Shown: piece after piece, positions 23,769 to 32,858 of the stretch
How the letters are laid out: the number at the start of each line of letters is the position of its first letter
Numbering within the stretch: position 1 is the stretch's first letter
From: Modicisalibacter sp049808615
GTDB taxonomy: Bacteria; Pseudomonadota; Gammaproteobacteria; Pseudomonadales; Halomonadaceae
Direction of reading: 5' to 3'
NCBI RefSeq assembly: GCF_049808615.1
Contig: NZ_JBNCAN010000018.1
Location: forward strand, 40,370 to 104,369
Length of the DNA: 64,000 bases
Notes under the pieces: model-generated
What the model saw: the letters and a program-made list of their open reading frames with translations, nothing else
Database searches by the model: none
What the model was told of the DNA's origin: nothing
Made by a program: the position numbers and the translations under genes

Positions 23769-24640
23769 TCTGTTTCCCCTCGAACCTGGTAAGCTTGGCA
23801 CCAGCTATCCAGCATGCGGCCCAGCTCGAGCCGCCATAGCTTTTGATGCACACCGAAGACTTCGAGCACGCGTTGGCAGTTGAGCACACGGCGCAGCGGC
23901 TGATCGTGATGATGATTGAGCGCCTTGAGTTCCCCCAACGCCACCTTCTCGCCCAATCCCTCAAGGCGTGTATCGAGTTGCGTGCGCACCGTCGACGTAA
24001 AGGTATAGGCACTGACGGGCTCGATACCCGCCAGGTGATAAGCCCCCCAAGCCGAAGAGTCACAGTTCAATTGGTGAAGTATACCAATCAATGCCATGGC
24101 CACGGCATCTGCCGAAATCGGACAAAAAACGATATCCTCCGCAACACTGACGCTCTTCCCTTGCAGAAGCTGTTCGATCAATTCGGTTAGCCAGGCACTG
24201 CTACCCTCGAGGGCAAACAGGGGGCCCAGCCGTACGATCAGATGCCTGGGCAAGCACTCGCGAATGAGATTACCGGTCGCAATCAGTCGACGCAGGCTTT
24301 CATCCCGAGGACGGGGAATGACATGTTCATCGATGGGCAGCTCTGCACCATCCTCGTAGAGCTGGTCCGAGACGCACCAGACCAAGGGAACATCGGCTTG
24401 ACGACATAGTGCCAGGCAGTTTTCCACCGCTTCGGCATGAGCAGTCACCAGTGCTGGCGTCGCTACACTCGGGGACACCAAAGGCGGAATGATCAAGGCG
24501 TCTGGCGCCACTTCATCAAGTTGTTCGGACGTGAGCGTCAGCGCTTGTGCAATCACCAGATCGGTATCCGCGCGGCGACTGACCTTGCGTGCCAGCGCTA
24601 GACTCAGACAGTGCCCCGCATCAAGAATCAATAGCTTCAC
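23765..24640 (-). CDS. RmlD-like sugar-nucleotide-binding / SDR-fold protein
   Basis: A 291-residue protein resembling the dTDP-4-dehydrorhamnose reductase/NAD-dependent epimerase fold. It opens MKLLILDAGHCLSLALARKVSRR, lacks the canonical GxxGxxG and has no clear YxxxK motif. The segments PLVWCVSDQLYEDG, RDESLRRLIATGNLIRECLPRHLIVRLGPLFA and WGAYHLAG correspond to the substrate-domain core of RmlD-like proteins. The missing nucleotide-binding and catalytic motifs suggest a non-catalytic or diverged member. AAGGAAG lies 8 bases upstream of the ATG. It is coupled by a four-base overlap to plsC, suggesting a membrane or cell-envelope role. Confidence 0.65.
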   Translation of the reverse strand: MKLLILDAGHCLSLALARKVSRRADTDLVIAQALTLTSEQLDEVAPDALIIPPLVSPSVATPALVTAHAEAVENCLALCRQADVPLVWCVSDQLYEDGAELPIDEHVIPRPRDESLRRLIATGNLIRECLPRHLIVRLGPLFALEGSSAWLTELIEQLLQGKSVSVAEDIVFCPISADAVAMALIGILHQLNCDSSAWGAYHLAGIEPVSAYTFTSTVRTQLDTRLEGLGEKVALGELKALNHHHDQPLRRVLNCQRVLEVFGVHQKLWRLELGRMLDSWCQAYQVRGETE

Positions 24641-24698
24641 AGCGCTTCCTTTTCCACGAATGCAAGCTCGGCATCATGATGATATGGACCCTTGAACA

Positions 24699-25295
24699 AT
24701 GATCGATGACAGACCGCTATCCAGAGACTTCTACGCGCGTCCGGCTCTGGAAGTCGCGCGCGACCTGCTGGGATGTCATATCGTGCACGCGACAGGCACT
24801 GAGCGACTGGTGGCACGCATTGTTGAAACCGAGGCCTACGGCGGAGCCCTGGACAGCGCCAGCCATGCCGCGCGAGGCCCGACACCCCGCAACACCCCCA
24901 TGTTTGGCCCACCGGGATATGCGTATATCTACCTGATTTATGGCATTCATGACATGCTCAATCTGGTCACCGAATCCCCGGGCCAGGCGGGCGCCGTCTT
25001 GCTCAGAGCCATTGAACCGGTTTCAGGCGAGGCGTCGATGGTGGAACGACGGCGTGGCCGACGCGGTCGCGATCTGGCCAATGGCCCCGGCAAACTGACT
25101 CAAGCGATGGGCATTACCCTGGCCGAACTCAATCGTCACGATCTATGTCTGGGAGAACGTCTCTGGCTCGAGTCGGGAATGCCCGTTGAAGACCGCTTCA
25201 TTATCGCCGGCCCTCGCATCGGCATCCCCTACGCCAATTACGAGGATCGGATCGCTCCGTGGCGACTGCGCTACCAGCCTGATTCACCAGAGTGA
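24699..25295 (+). CDS. 3-methyladenine DNA glycosylase (AAG/Mpg type)
   Basis: A 198-residue alkyladenine glycosylase of the AAG/Mpg family, which removes alkylated and deaminated purines and starts base-excision repair. The catalytic Glu lies in ARIVETEAYGG, the Tyr-rich recognition loop is GPPGYAYIYLIYGIHDMLNLVTE, and NGPGKLTQAMGI and GPRIGIPYA are conserved. It is divergent from the RmlD-like gene, with 58 bases between the starts, and convergent with ssb with a four-base gap. No strong ribosome-binding site is seen. Repair genes (this, ssb and uvrA) lie close together here. Confidence 0.94.
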   Translation: MIDDRPLSRDFYARPALEVARDLLGCHIVHATGTERLVARIVETEAYGGALDSASHAARGPTPRNTPMFGPPGYAYIYLIYGIHDMLNLVTESPGQAGAVLLRAIEPVSGEASMVERRRGRRGRDLANGPGKLTQAMGITLAELNRHDLCLGERLWLESGMPVEDRFIIAGPRIGIPYANYEDRIAPWRLRYQPDSPE

Positions 25296-25299
25296 AAGG

Positions 25300-25869
25300 T
25301 CAGAAGGGGATTTCGTCGTCGAAATCGTCGAAACTGCCAGGATTGGGCGCGCCGTAGTTGTTGCCCTGCTGCCCCGCATTTCCCGAGCCGCCCTGAGCCG
25401 GAGGCTGTTGCGCAGGGCGCTGCCCCTGACCACCTTGCTGGCCACCGCCTTGAGGGGCATTGCCGTAGCCGCCCTGCTGGGAACCGTAATTACCTTGTGC
25501 CGATTGAGCATAATCGCCGCCGCCCTGACCGCCGCGAGAGTCGAGCATCTGCATATCGTTACCGACGATTTCGGTGCTATAGCGATCCTGGCCGTCCTGA
25601 CCCTGCCATTTGCGGGTCTGCAGCCGCCCTTCGATATAGATGCGCGACCCTTTTTTGACATATTGCTGGGCGATCTCGGCCAATTTGCCGAACAGCACCA
25701 CACTATGCCACTCGGTACGTTCCTGACGCTGTCCGCTCTGCTTGTCGGTCCAGTTGTCGGTGGTCGCGATACGCAGGTTGGCCACCGGATTACCGGAGGG
25801 TAAAAAACGCACATCGGGGTCTTGACCCAGATTGCCGATCAGGATGACCTTGTTTACACCCCTAGCCAT
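25300..25869 (-). CDS. ssb: single-stranded DNA-binding protein SSB
   Basis: A 189-residue SSB. Residues 1-110 form the OB fold (MARGVNKVILIGNLGQDPDVRFLPSG, TEWHSVVLFGKLAEIAQQYVKKG, YIEGRLQTRKWQ). A Gly/Gln/Pro-rich disordered linker covers about residues 113-178, and the acidic tip DDFDDEIPF binds repair and replication partners. It is essential for replication, recombination and repair. The linker is low-complexity, with repeated GGQQGG-like units. The ATG follows AAAGGTG. It lies downstream of the MFS gene, and the 240-base gap between them probably contains its own AT-rich promoter. Confidence 0.97.
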   Translation of the reverse strand: MARGVNKVILIGNLGQDPDVRFLPSGNPVANLRIATTDNWTDKQSGQRQERTEWHSVVLFGKLAEIAQQYVKKGSRIYIEGRLQTRKWQGQDGQDRYSTEIVGNDMQMLDSRGGQGGGDYAQSAQGNYGSQQGGYGNAPQGGGQQGGQGQRPAQQPPAQGGSGNAGQQGNNYGAPNPGSFDDFDDEIPF

Positions 25870-26109
25870 AGTTAGACACCTTTCCCTTTACAAACTTAAG
25901 ATTAAAAACCCAAGACAATCAACACTCTATATCCGAAATAACGATGATCAAGTCAGTGGCTGTCAGACAAGGTGGAGCGTCAAGGGACCGTCGTTTTTGC
26001 ATGATTGCCAGATGATACACAAATGCACCAGACGGCGCGCCGTGAATACAGCGACGATTTTACGTGCAGGGCCGTTTCACAACTATCGGCCATCACAGTC
26101 ATGCCTGAG

Positions 26110-27495
26110 TCACCCCCCTCCATGATCTTGCCGAGCACCGACGATTTGAGCCAATGCCTGTTTGTCGAGCCGCTGACGGTCCACCTTGAGATAAGCGACC
26201 CGCTCTTCGGGCACCACCAGTACGTCTTCGACCCCCGCCACGTCGGCAAAGCGTGCCATCAGGGTATCCAGGGCATCGCCCTGATGCGCTGGGTCCAGCG
26301 CCACTACCTCACTGGACAGATGGCGAGGCGCCGGCATCTTCCAGATGACCGCCAGCCACACCAGGGCAAGCCCGGCAGCCCCGAAAAACACGGCATCGTA
26401 ACCGAAACGCTGGGCTAAGGCGCCACCCAGCACACCGCCTAGAAAGGCTCCCAGGAACTGGCTAGTGGAATACACGCCCATGGCGGTACCCTTGGCCCCT
26501 GCCGGTGCCAACTTGCTGATCATCGAGGGCAGTGTTGCCTCGAGCAGGTTGAAGGCAACGAAAAAGGCCCACAGCAGAACGACGAGCACCCATCGCTGCT
26601 GGCCCCATTCGCCTAACAACAACAACACGACCGCCATGCTGGCCACGGCGCCGATGAAGGTGATGCGCATTCTCCGGCGCTTTTCGGCGACGATCACCAA
26701 GGGCACCATGCCGAGGAAAGCTAAGGCCATCACCCCCAGATAGACCCAACCCTGTTGACTTGCCTCGATGCCGACATCGACCAATCTAAAGGGGACCGCG
26801 ACAAAGGCAGCCATCAGGATCAGATGCAAGGCGAAGATCGAAAAATCCAGACGCAGCAGGTCGCTTCGGGTCAAGGTATCGCGCAACTGGTTGCGATCTA
26901 GTCCCACGTCGCGATGACGTGCGCGCCTTGGCGCCGCCGGGACCAGCTGCCATAACACCAGCAGACTCAGTAAGGCCAGTGTTGCGGTAAACCAGAAAAC
27001 GCCCGTGAGGCCGAAGGAGGCTGCGATCAACGGGCCAAGCACCATGGCGACGGCAAAGGCTACACCGATCGACAAACCGATGGTGGCCATCGCTGCGGTA
27101 CGGATTTCTTCCCGGGTCTGATCGGCAAGAAGCGCCATGATGGCACCGGCCACTGCACCGCTGCCCTGTAGACAGCGCCCAACGATTACTCCTTGGATGG
27201 TGGTCGCCTCGGCAGCGACAATACTACCCAACGCGAAAAGCAGCAGCCCGGCAGCGATCACCACCTTGCGTCCGATGCGATCGGACAGTAATCCGAAGGG
27301 TATCTGCAGCACGGCCTGGGTCAATCCATAGATGCCCAGGGCCAAACCGACCAAAAAGGGCGTGGCACCGGCCAGGTCATCGGCGTATAGCGCCAGTACC
27401 GGCAACACCATGAACAGCCCGAGCATGCGCGTGGCATACAGGCCGGCTAGACCGGTGATGGCGCGGCGCTCGGTGGAAAGCAGACGGATAGTCAT
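26110..27495 (-). CDS. YajR-type MFS transporter with C-terminal YAM-like domain
   Basis: A 461-residue protein with 12 predicted membrane helices of the major facilitator superfamily. The motif A loop is GLLSDRIGRKVVIAAG and the first helix begins ITGLAGLYATRMLGLFMVLPVLALYADDL. After helix 12 the cytoplasmic tail (about 395-461; ALDTLMARFADVAGVEDVLVVPEERVAYLKVDRQRLD) resembles the ferredoxin-like YAM domain of E. coli YajR (454 residues). The substrate is unknown, although the fold is that of drug/H+ antiporters. The start at 27495 is chosen from alignment to the family; no strong ribosome-binding site is seen. The ssb - MFS - uvrA order is also found in Pseudomonas. Confidence 0.88.
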   Translation of the reverse strand: MTIRLLSTERRAITGLAGLYATRMLGLFMVLPVLALYADDLAGATPFLVGLALGIYGLTQAVLQIPFGLLSDRIGRKVVIAAGLLLFALGSIVAAEATTIQGVIVGRCLQGSGAVAGAIMALLADQTREEIRTAAMATIGLSIGVAFAVAMVLGPLIAASFGLTGVFWFTATLALLSLLVLWQLVPAAPRRARHRDVGLDRNQLRDTLTRSDLLRLDFSIFALHLILMAAFVAVPFRLVDVGIEASQQGWVYLGVMALAFLGMVPLVIVAEKRRRMRITFIGAVASMAVVLLLLGEWGQQRWVLVVLLWAFFVAFNLLEATLPSMISKLAPAGAKGTAMGVYSTSQFLGAFLGGVLGGALAQRFGYDAVFFGAAGLALVWLAVIWKMPAPRHLSSEVVALDPAHQGDALDTLMARFADVAGVEDVLVVPEERVAYLKVDRQRLDKQALAQIVGARQDHGGG

Positions 27496-27618
27496 GAGCG
27501 AGTCACATACTGAATGAAAGGCGAAGCGCCAGGCAGGTAGACATGGCGATGAAATAGCCCAGCGGTGAGTCATGTATTCTACCGGCACCACAACCATCAG
27601 GAAAAGCATGACATCGTT

Positions 27619-27648
27619 TTGCCGCCCCTCCGGCAGGAGGCGTATAAT
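27619..27648 (+). promoter_or_regulatory. uvrA promoter
   Basis: TTGCCG (27619-27624) and TATAAT (27643-27648) are separated by 18 bases and lie 27 bases upstream of the uvrA start. The spacer contains an imperfect inverted repeat (CGCCCCTCC and GGAGGCG) that could be an operator. No LexA-type CTGT-N8-ACAG box was found within 150 bases. Confidence 0.7.
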
Positions 27649-27674
27649 CGAGCTTTTGCGCTGCCGAGGTGATA

Positions 27675-30551
27675 ATGGATAGGATCCAGGTCAGGGGTGC
27701 CCGCACTCACAACCTCAAGAACATTGACGTTGAATTGCCGCGCGACAAGTTGATCGTGGTCACCGGGCTCTCCGGCTCCGGCAAATCCTCGCTGGCTTTC
27801 GATACCCTTTATGCCGAAGGACAAAGGCGTTACGTCGAGTCGCTCTCCACCTATGCTCGTCAGTTCCTGTCGATGATGGAGAAACCCGATGTCGATCACA
27901 TCGAAGGCCTGTCACCGGCCATTTCCATCGAACAGAAGTCTACCTCTCATAACCCACGCTCAACCGTCGGCACAATCACCGAGATCTACGATTATCTGCG
28001 CTTGCTGTTCGCTCGCGCCGGCACACCGCGCTGCCCCGAACATGGCACCGACCTGGAAGCCCAGACCGTTTCCCAGATGGTCGATCAGGTTCTCACCCTA
28101 CCTCGGGGAAGCAAACTGATGCTTCTGGCGCCGGTGGTCAAGGGACGCAAGGGCGAGCATCTGCAACTGATCAGCGAACTTCGCGCCCAGGGCTTCGTGC
28201 GCGCCATGGTCGACGGCCAAGTGCTGGAGCTCGACGACATCGCACCGCTGGAAAAGAACAAGAAACACGACATCAGCGTGGTGGTGGATCGCATCAAGGT
28301 GCGCGAGGATCTGCAGCAGCGCCTGGCGGAGTCCTTCGAGACCGCCCTCAACCTGGCCGATGGTACCGCCATCGTGCATTTCATGGACGGTGAACAGGAA
28401 GACATCGCCTTCTCGGCACGCTTTGCCTGCCCCATCTGTGGCTATTCCATCGCCGAACTCGAACCGAGAATGTTCTCTTTCAACAACCCGGCGGGCGCCT
28501 GCCCAACTTGCGATGGACTCGGTGTACAGCAGTATTTCGACGCCGACAAACTGATCGGTCATCCCGAACTATCCCTGGCCGAGGGCGTCATCAAGGGGTG
28601 GGACCGCCGCAGCGTTTACTACTTCAGTCAGCTGCAGGCCGTGGCCCAGCATTATCGCTTCCAGCTGGAAACCCCCTGGACGGAACTCGCCCGCCATGAG
28701 CGCGAGATTCTGCTCCACGGCAGCGGCGACGATGCCATTGCCTTCAGCTATGTCAACGATCGTGGCCGCAAGGTGACACGCGAACATCCCTTCGAGGGGG
28801 TGCTGCCCAACATGCAGCGCCGCTACCACGAGACCGAATCGAGCATGGTGCGCGAGGACCTGGCCAAGTACCTGGCCGTTCAGCCCTGCCCGACCTGTCA
28901 TGGCAGCCGCTTGCGCAAGGAAGCACGCCACGTTTTCGTCGACGATCGCACCCTGCCCCAGATCGTGCGCCTGCCGATCGGTGAAGCTCTGCACTACTTC
29001 AAGGCCTTGGAACTGCCCGGGCGCAAGGGTGAAATCGCGGTCAAGATCATCAATGAGATTCATGCCCGCCTGGAGTTTCTGGTCAATGTCGGCCTGGATT
29101 ATCTCAATCTTGAGCGTAGCGCCGACACGCTCTCGGGTGGCGAGGCCCAGCGTATTCGCCTCGCCAGCCAGATCGGTGCCGGCCTGGTGGGCGTCATGTA
29201 CATCCTCGATGAACCCTCCATCGGGCTGCATCAGCGTGACAATGATCGGCTGCTCAGGACACTCATTCATCTACGCGACCTGGGCAATACGGTGATCGTC
29301 GTCGAGCATGATGAAGAGGCCATCCGTGCCGCCGATCATGTGCTGGATATTGGCCCCGGTGCGGGCGTTCATGGGGGCAACATCGTGGCCCAGGGCACGC
29401 CCCAGGATATCGAGCGCTGCGACGCATCCCTCACCGGTCAGTATCTCGTCGGCTCACGGCGTATCGAGATACCGCCCCATCGCATCCCGCGCAATCCGGA
29501 GAAAGTGCTGCGCCTGACCGGCGCCAGCGGCAATAACCTGCAGGAGGTCACCCTAGAGCTTCCTCTGGGCATGCTCGTCTGCGTGACCGGGGTGTCCGGC
29601 TCCGGCAAGTCGACGCTGATCAACTCGACCCTGATGCCGATTGCCGCCAGCGAACTGAACCGTGCCACCACGCTGACACCCGCGCCCTACAAGAAGATCG
29701 AAGGACTCGATCAACTCGACAAGATCATCGACATCGACCAGAGCCCCATTGGCCGTACACCGCGCTCCAATCCAGCCACCTATACCGGCATCTTCACGCC
29801 AATTCGCGAGCTATTCTCCGGCACCCAGGAAGCACGCTCCCGGGGCTACAAGCCGGGGCGCTTTTCATTCAACGTCAAGGGTGGGCGTTGTGAAGCCTGC
29901 CAGGGCGAGGGCATGATCAAGGTAGAGATGCACTTCCTGCCGGATATCTATGTGCCCTGCGATGTCTGCAAGGGTAAGCGTTATAACCGGGAAACCCTCG
30001 AGGTCAAATACAAGGACAAGAATATTCACGAAGTGCTGGAAATGACCGTAGAAGAAGCACTGGAGTTCTTCAGCCCGGTACCGGCAATTGCTCGGCGCTT
30101 ACAGACATTGATGGACGTCGGGCTTTCCTACGTGCGACTGGGACAAAGTGCCACGACCCTGTCCGGGGGCGAAGCACAGCGAGTCAAACTAGCCCGGGAG
30201 CTGGCAAAGCGTGATACCGGCAAGACGCTGTATATCCTCGATGAGCCCACCACCGGCCTGCATTTCGAGGACATCCGCCAGCTCTTGACGGTGCTCCACC
30301 GGCTCCGCGACCACGGCAACACCATCGTGGTCATCGAGCATAATCTTGATGTCATCAAGACCGCGGACTGGCTGACCGACCTGGGCCCCGAGGGCGGCTC
30401 CGGGGGCGGACGGATCATCGCCGAAGGCACACCGGAACAGGTCGCTGAAGTAGAGGCGTCTCATACCGGTCGCTTTCTCAAGCCGCTGCTGGCCCGCCAC
30501 AAGGCAAAGAGTAAAAAGCCCGGTAAGACCGTCGTATCGAGCAACGCTTGA
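27675..30551 (+). CDS. uvrA: excinuclease ABC subunit A
   Basis: A 958-residue UvrA (E. coli 940), the damage-recognition ATPase of nucleotide-excision repair. It has two ABC ATPase modules: Walker A GLSGSGKSS near residue 31 and GVSGSGKST in the second half, each with its signature (TLSGGEAQRIRLASQ and TLSGGEAQRVKLARE) and DEPS/DEPT Walker B. The insertion-domain zinc module (CPICGY with CPTCDG) and the C-terminal zinc finger (CEACQGEG with CDVCKGKR) are complete. ATG at 27675 is preferred over GTG at 27669 because GAGG lies 7 bases before it. It is divergent from the MFS gene. Confidence 0.98.
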   Translation: MDRIQVRGARTHNLKNIDVELPRDKLIVVTGLSGSGKSSLAFDTLYAEGQRRYVESLSTYARQFLSMMEKPDVDHIEGLSPAISIEQKSTSHNPRSTVGTITEIYDYLRLLFARAGTPRCPEHGTDLEAQTVSQMVDQVLTLPRGSKLMLLAPVVKGRKGEHLQLISELRAQGFVRAMVDGQVLELDDIAPLEKNKKHDISVVVDRIKVREDLQQRLAESFETALNLADGTAIVHFMDGEQEDIAFSARFACPICGYSIAELEPRMFSFNNPAGACPTCDGLGVQQYFDADKLIGHPELSLAEGVIKGWDRRSVYYFSQLQAVAQHYRFQLETPWTELARHEREILLHGSGDDAIAFSYVNDRGRKVTREHPFEGVLPNMQRRYHETESSMVREDLAKYLAVQPCPTCHGSRLRKEARHVFVDDRTLPQIVRLPIGEALHYFKALELPGRKGEIAVKIINEIHARLEFLVNVGLDYLNLERSADTLSGGEAQRIRLASQIGAGLVGVMYILDEPSIGLHQRDNDRLLRTLIHLRDLGNTVIVVEHDEEAIRAADHVLDIGPGAGVHGGNIVAQGTPQDIERCDASLTGQYLVGSRRIEIPPHRIPRNPEKVLRLTGASGNNLQEVTLELPLGMLVCVTGVSGSGKSTLINSTLMPIAASELNRATTLTPAPYKKIEGLDQLDKIIDIDQSPIGRTPRSNPATYTGIFTPIRELFSGTQEARSRGYKPGRFSFNVKGGRCEACQGEGMIKVEMHFLPDIYVPCDVCKGKRYNRETLEVKYKDKNIHEVLEMTVEEALEFFSPVPAIARRLQTLMDVGLSYVRLGQSATTLSGGEAQRVKLARELAKRDTGKTLYILDEPTTGLHFEDIRQLLTVLHRLRDHGNTIVVIEHNLDVIKTADWLTDLGPEGGSGGGRIIAEGTPEQVAEVEASHTGRFLKPLLARHKAKSKKPGKTVVSSNA

Positions 30552-30640
30552 TACTCCATTCCGCTCCCAGGCCGATAAATACCCCGGCTCTGGGGCCTAT
30601 TCGCTCAGGCACTTTTCAATGCCAAAGTAATCCAGGCCAT

Positions 30641-30667
30641 AAAAAACCGGCCCTGATGGACCGGTTT
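30641..30667 (-). terminator. rho-independent terminator of the ribosomal protein block
   Basis: On the minus strand AAACCGGTCC pairs with GGGCCGGTTT (one G-U) around ATCA and is followed by TTTTTT. It lies 41 bases after the rplQ stop and ends the 30-kb minus-strand ribosomal and RNA polymerase block. On the plus strand only three T follow the stem, so it is weaker as a terminator for uvrA. Confidence 0.92.
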
Positions 30668-30707
30668 GGATACTGCGGGTGTCGTCAGACCTAAAAGCCT
30701 GACGACA

Positions 30708-31094
30708 TTACTCTTCGCCAGCAGCCTCGTCGGCAACTGGGCGATCAACGAGTTCGACGTAAGCCATGGGGGCATTGTCGCCGGTACGAAAACCGCACTT
30801 GAGCACACGCACATAACCACCGGGGCGGTTAGCATAACGCGGGCCCAGCTCATTGAAGAGCTTGCCAACCGCTTCCTTGGAAAGGGTGCGGCTGAAGGCA
30901 AGACGCCGATTGGCGACGCTGTCTTGCTTGGACAAGGTGATCAGCGGCTCGATATGACGACGCAGCTCCTTGGCCTTGGGCAGGGTAGTCTTGATGACCT
31001 CGTGCTCGACCAGCGAGACACACATGTTCTTGAACATGGCCTGGCGGTGCGAGCTGGTACGATTCAGATGACGACCACTCTTACGATGACGCAT
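30708..31094 (-). CDS. rplQ: 50S ribosomal protein L17
   Basis: A 128-residue bL17, matching the family length, beginning MRHRKSGRHLNRTSSHRQAMFKNM. It lies near the peptide exit tunnel of the large subunit. The basic N-terminal half and the RPGGYVRVLKCGFRTGDNAPMAYVELVDR segment are conserved; the last residues are acidic. It is the last gene of the alpha operon, 39 bases after rpoA, and is followed by a strong terminator. Confidence 0.98.
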   Translation of the reverse strand: MRHRKSGRHLNRTSSHRQAMFKNMCVSLVEHEVIKTTLPKAKELRRHIEPLITLSKQDSVANRRLAFSRTLSKEAVGKLFNELGPRYANRPGGYVRVLKCGFRTGDNAPMAYVELVDRPVADEAAGEE

Positions 31095-31133
31095 GGTTGC
31101 AATTCCTTACCAAACGGGGACTCGAGTCGACGC

Positions 31134-32132
31134 TCACGCGGAAGCCTTGTCGTCCTTTAAGCTAGAAGGCGGCCAGTTCTCCAGCCGCATGCCAAGTGAC
31201 AAGCCGCGCGCTGCCAACACGTCCTTGATTTCATTCAGGGACTTCTTGCCGAGATTCGGCGTCTTCAACAGCTCCACCTCGGTACGCTGAATCAGATCGC
31301 CGATGTAATAGATATTCTCGGCCTTGAGACAGTTGGCACTGCGAACCGTCAGCTCGAGATCATCCACGGGGCGTAGCAGAATGGGATCGACATGATCCTC
31401 TTCTTCTTCGCTCTCCTGCTCCTTATCGGCTTCAAGATCGACGAATGCACCCAATTGCTCTTGGAGAATCGTGGCGCTACGCCGAATCGCCTCTTCAGGA
31501 TCCAAAGTGCCGTCGGTCTCGAGATCGATGACCAGCTTGTCGAGATCGGTGCGCTGCTCGACACGTGCGGCTTCAACGGAGTAGGAAACGCGACGAACGG
31601 GGCTGAAGGTTGCATCCAGTTGCAAGCGACCGATGGTGCGCGCTTCGTCGTCGGCTTCGGCACGCACGTCGGCAGGCTCATAGCCACGACCGCGCGCGAT
31701 CTTGAGCTGCATCTTGATCTCGGCACCTTCGTTGACATGGGCAATGATGTGCTCCGGATTGACGATATCCACATCGTGATCGGTGGCAATATCGCCAGCG
31801 GTCACGACGCAAGGGCCCTGCTTGTTCAACGACAGCATGGCCTCGTCGCGACTGTGCATCTTGATCGCTACATCCTTGAGATTCAGGAGGATCTCGATGA
31901 CGTCTTCCTGAACCCCGTCGATCGCGCTGTACTCATGATCGACACCGGCAATTTCAACTTCCACCACGGCACATCCGGGCATGGAAGACAATAGAATGCG
32001 ACGCAGGGCATTGCCCAGAGTGTGACCGAAACCACGCTCGAAGGGTTCGAGCACGATTTTGGCGTGGTGCGCATTGATCTCTTCGACCTTGATATCGCGA
32101 GGACGAAGAAATTCTGTCACTGAACGCTGCAT
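31134..32132 (-). CDS. rpoA: RNA polymerase alpha subunit
   Basis: A 332-residue alpha subunit (E. coli 329). The N-terminal domain (GFGHTLGNALRRILLSSMPGCAVVEVEI) dimerises and assembles beta and beta-prime. An acidic linker (LEADKEQESEEEEDHVD) leads to the C-terminal domain that binds UP elements and activators (LTVRSANCLKAENIYYIGDLIQRTEVELL and TPNLGKKSLNEIKDVL). It is encoded between rpsD and rplQ as in other gammaproteobacteria. A perfect 11-bp hairpin in the 93-base gap before it may affect message processing. Confidence 0.98.
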   Translation of the reverse strand: MQRSVTEFLRPRDIKVEEINAHHAKIVLEPFERGFGHTLGNALRRILLSSMPGCAVVEVEIAGVDHEYSAIDGVQEDVIEILLNLKDVAIKMHSRDEAMLSLNKQGPCVVTAGDIATDHDVDIVNPEHIIAHVNEGAEIKMQLKIARGRGYEPADVRAEADDEARTIGRLQLDATFSPVRRVSYSVEAARVEQRTDLDKLVIDLETDGTLDPEEAIRRSATILQEQLGAFVDLEADKEQESEEEEDHVDPILLRPVDDLELTVRSANCLKAENIYYIGDLIQRTEVELLKTPNLGKKSLNEIKDVLAARGLSLGMRLENWPPSSLKDDKASA

Positions 32133-32176
32133 ATGAACACCTTTCAGGCTGCCAAACGGATACTCGGTACTCGGTT

Positions 32177-32203
32177 GCCGGACCTGATATTGTCAGGTCC
32201 GGC
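32177..32203 (-). other. perfect 11-bp intercistronic hairpin between rpsD and rpoA
   Basis: GCCGGACCTGA at 32177-32187 is fully complementary to TCAGGTCCGGC at 32193-32203 around five bases. No T-run follows, so it is unlikely to terminate transcription. It may be an RNA processing or stabilising structure that sets the rpoA level apart from the ribosomal proteins. Confidence 0.6.
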
Positions 32204-32225
32204 TTCACACATAAAACAGGTGGGT

Positions 32226-32846
32226 TTACTTCGAGTACAGCTCGACGATCAGGTTTTCGTTGATGTCGGCAGACAAGTCGCCGCGTTCCGGGACAGCCTT
32301 GAAAGTGCCTTCCATCTTCTTGGAGTCGACATCGATCCAGGTCACATCGCCGCGCTGGCCAGCCAGCTGCAGGGCGTGCTGAATACGTGCCTGATTCTTC
32401 GACTTCTCGCGAACGGCGACAACGTCTCCGGGCCTGACCTGGTAGGAGGCTACGTTGACACGCTTGCCATTCACGGTGATCGCCTTGTGGCTGACCAGCT
32501 GACGCGCTTCTGAGCGTGTCGAACCGAAGCCCATGCGATAGACGACATTGTCCAGCCGGGATTCGAGCAACTGAAGCAACAACTCACCGGTCGCGCCCTT
32601 CAAGCGGGCGGCTTCCTTGTAGTAGTTGCGGAACTGCTTCTCGAGTACGCCATAGATACGGCGCACCTTCTGCTTCTCGCGAAGCTGCAAGCCGTAGTCG
32701 GAAAGACGCTGACGGCGCTGGCCATGCACACCCGGAATCTGTTCGGATTTGCACTTCTTCTCGAAGGGAGTGACACCGCTCTTCAAAAAGAGATCGGTAC
32801 CCTCACGACGAGACAATTTGCACTTCGGTCCAATATAACGTGCCAT
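32226..32846 (-). CDS. rpsD: 30S ribosomal protein S4
   Basis: A 206-residue uS4, the same length as E. coli S4. It begins MARYIGPKCKLSRREGTDLFLKSG and contains the S4 RNA-binding domain (LESRLDNVVYRMGFGSTRSEARQLVSHKAITVNGKRVN). It starts 16S rRNA assembly and represses the alpha operon in E. coli by binding a pseudoknot near rpsM. It is 12 bases after rpsK. Whether S4 autoregulation is conserved here is uncertain, because the region upstream of rpsM carries an unusual element. Confidence 0.98.
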   Translation of the reverse strand: MARYIGPKCKLSRREGTDLFLKSGVTPFEKKCKSEQIPGVHGQRRQRLSDYGLQLREKQKVRRIYGVLEKQFRNYYKEAARLKGATGELLLQLLESRLDNVVYRMGFGSTRSEARQLVSHKAITVNGKRVNVASYQVRPGDVVAVREKSKNQARIQHALQLAGQRGDVTWIDVDSKKMEGTFKAVPERGDLSADINENLIVELYSK

Positions 32847-32858
32847 GAGTCTCTCTCC

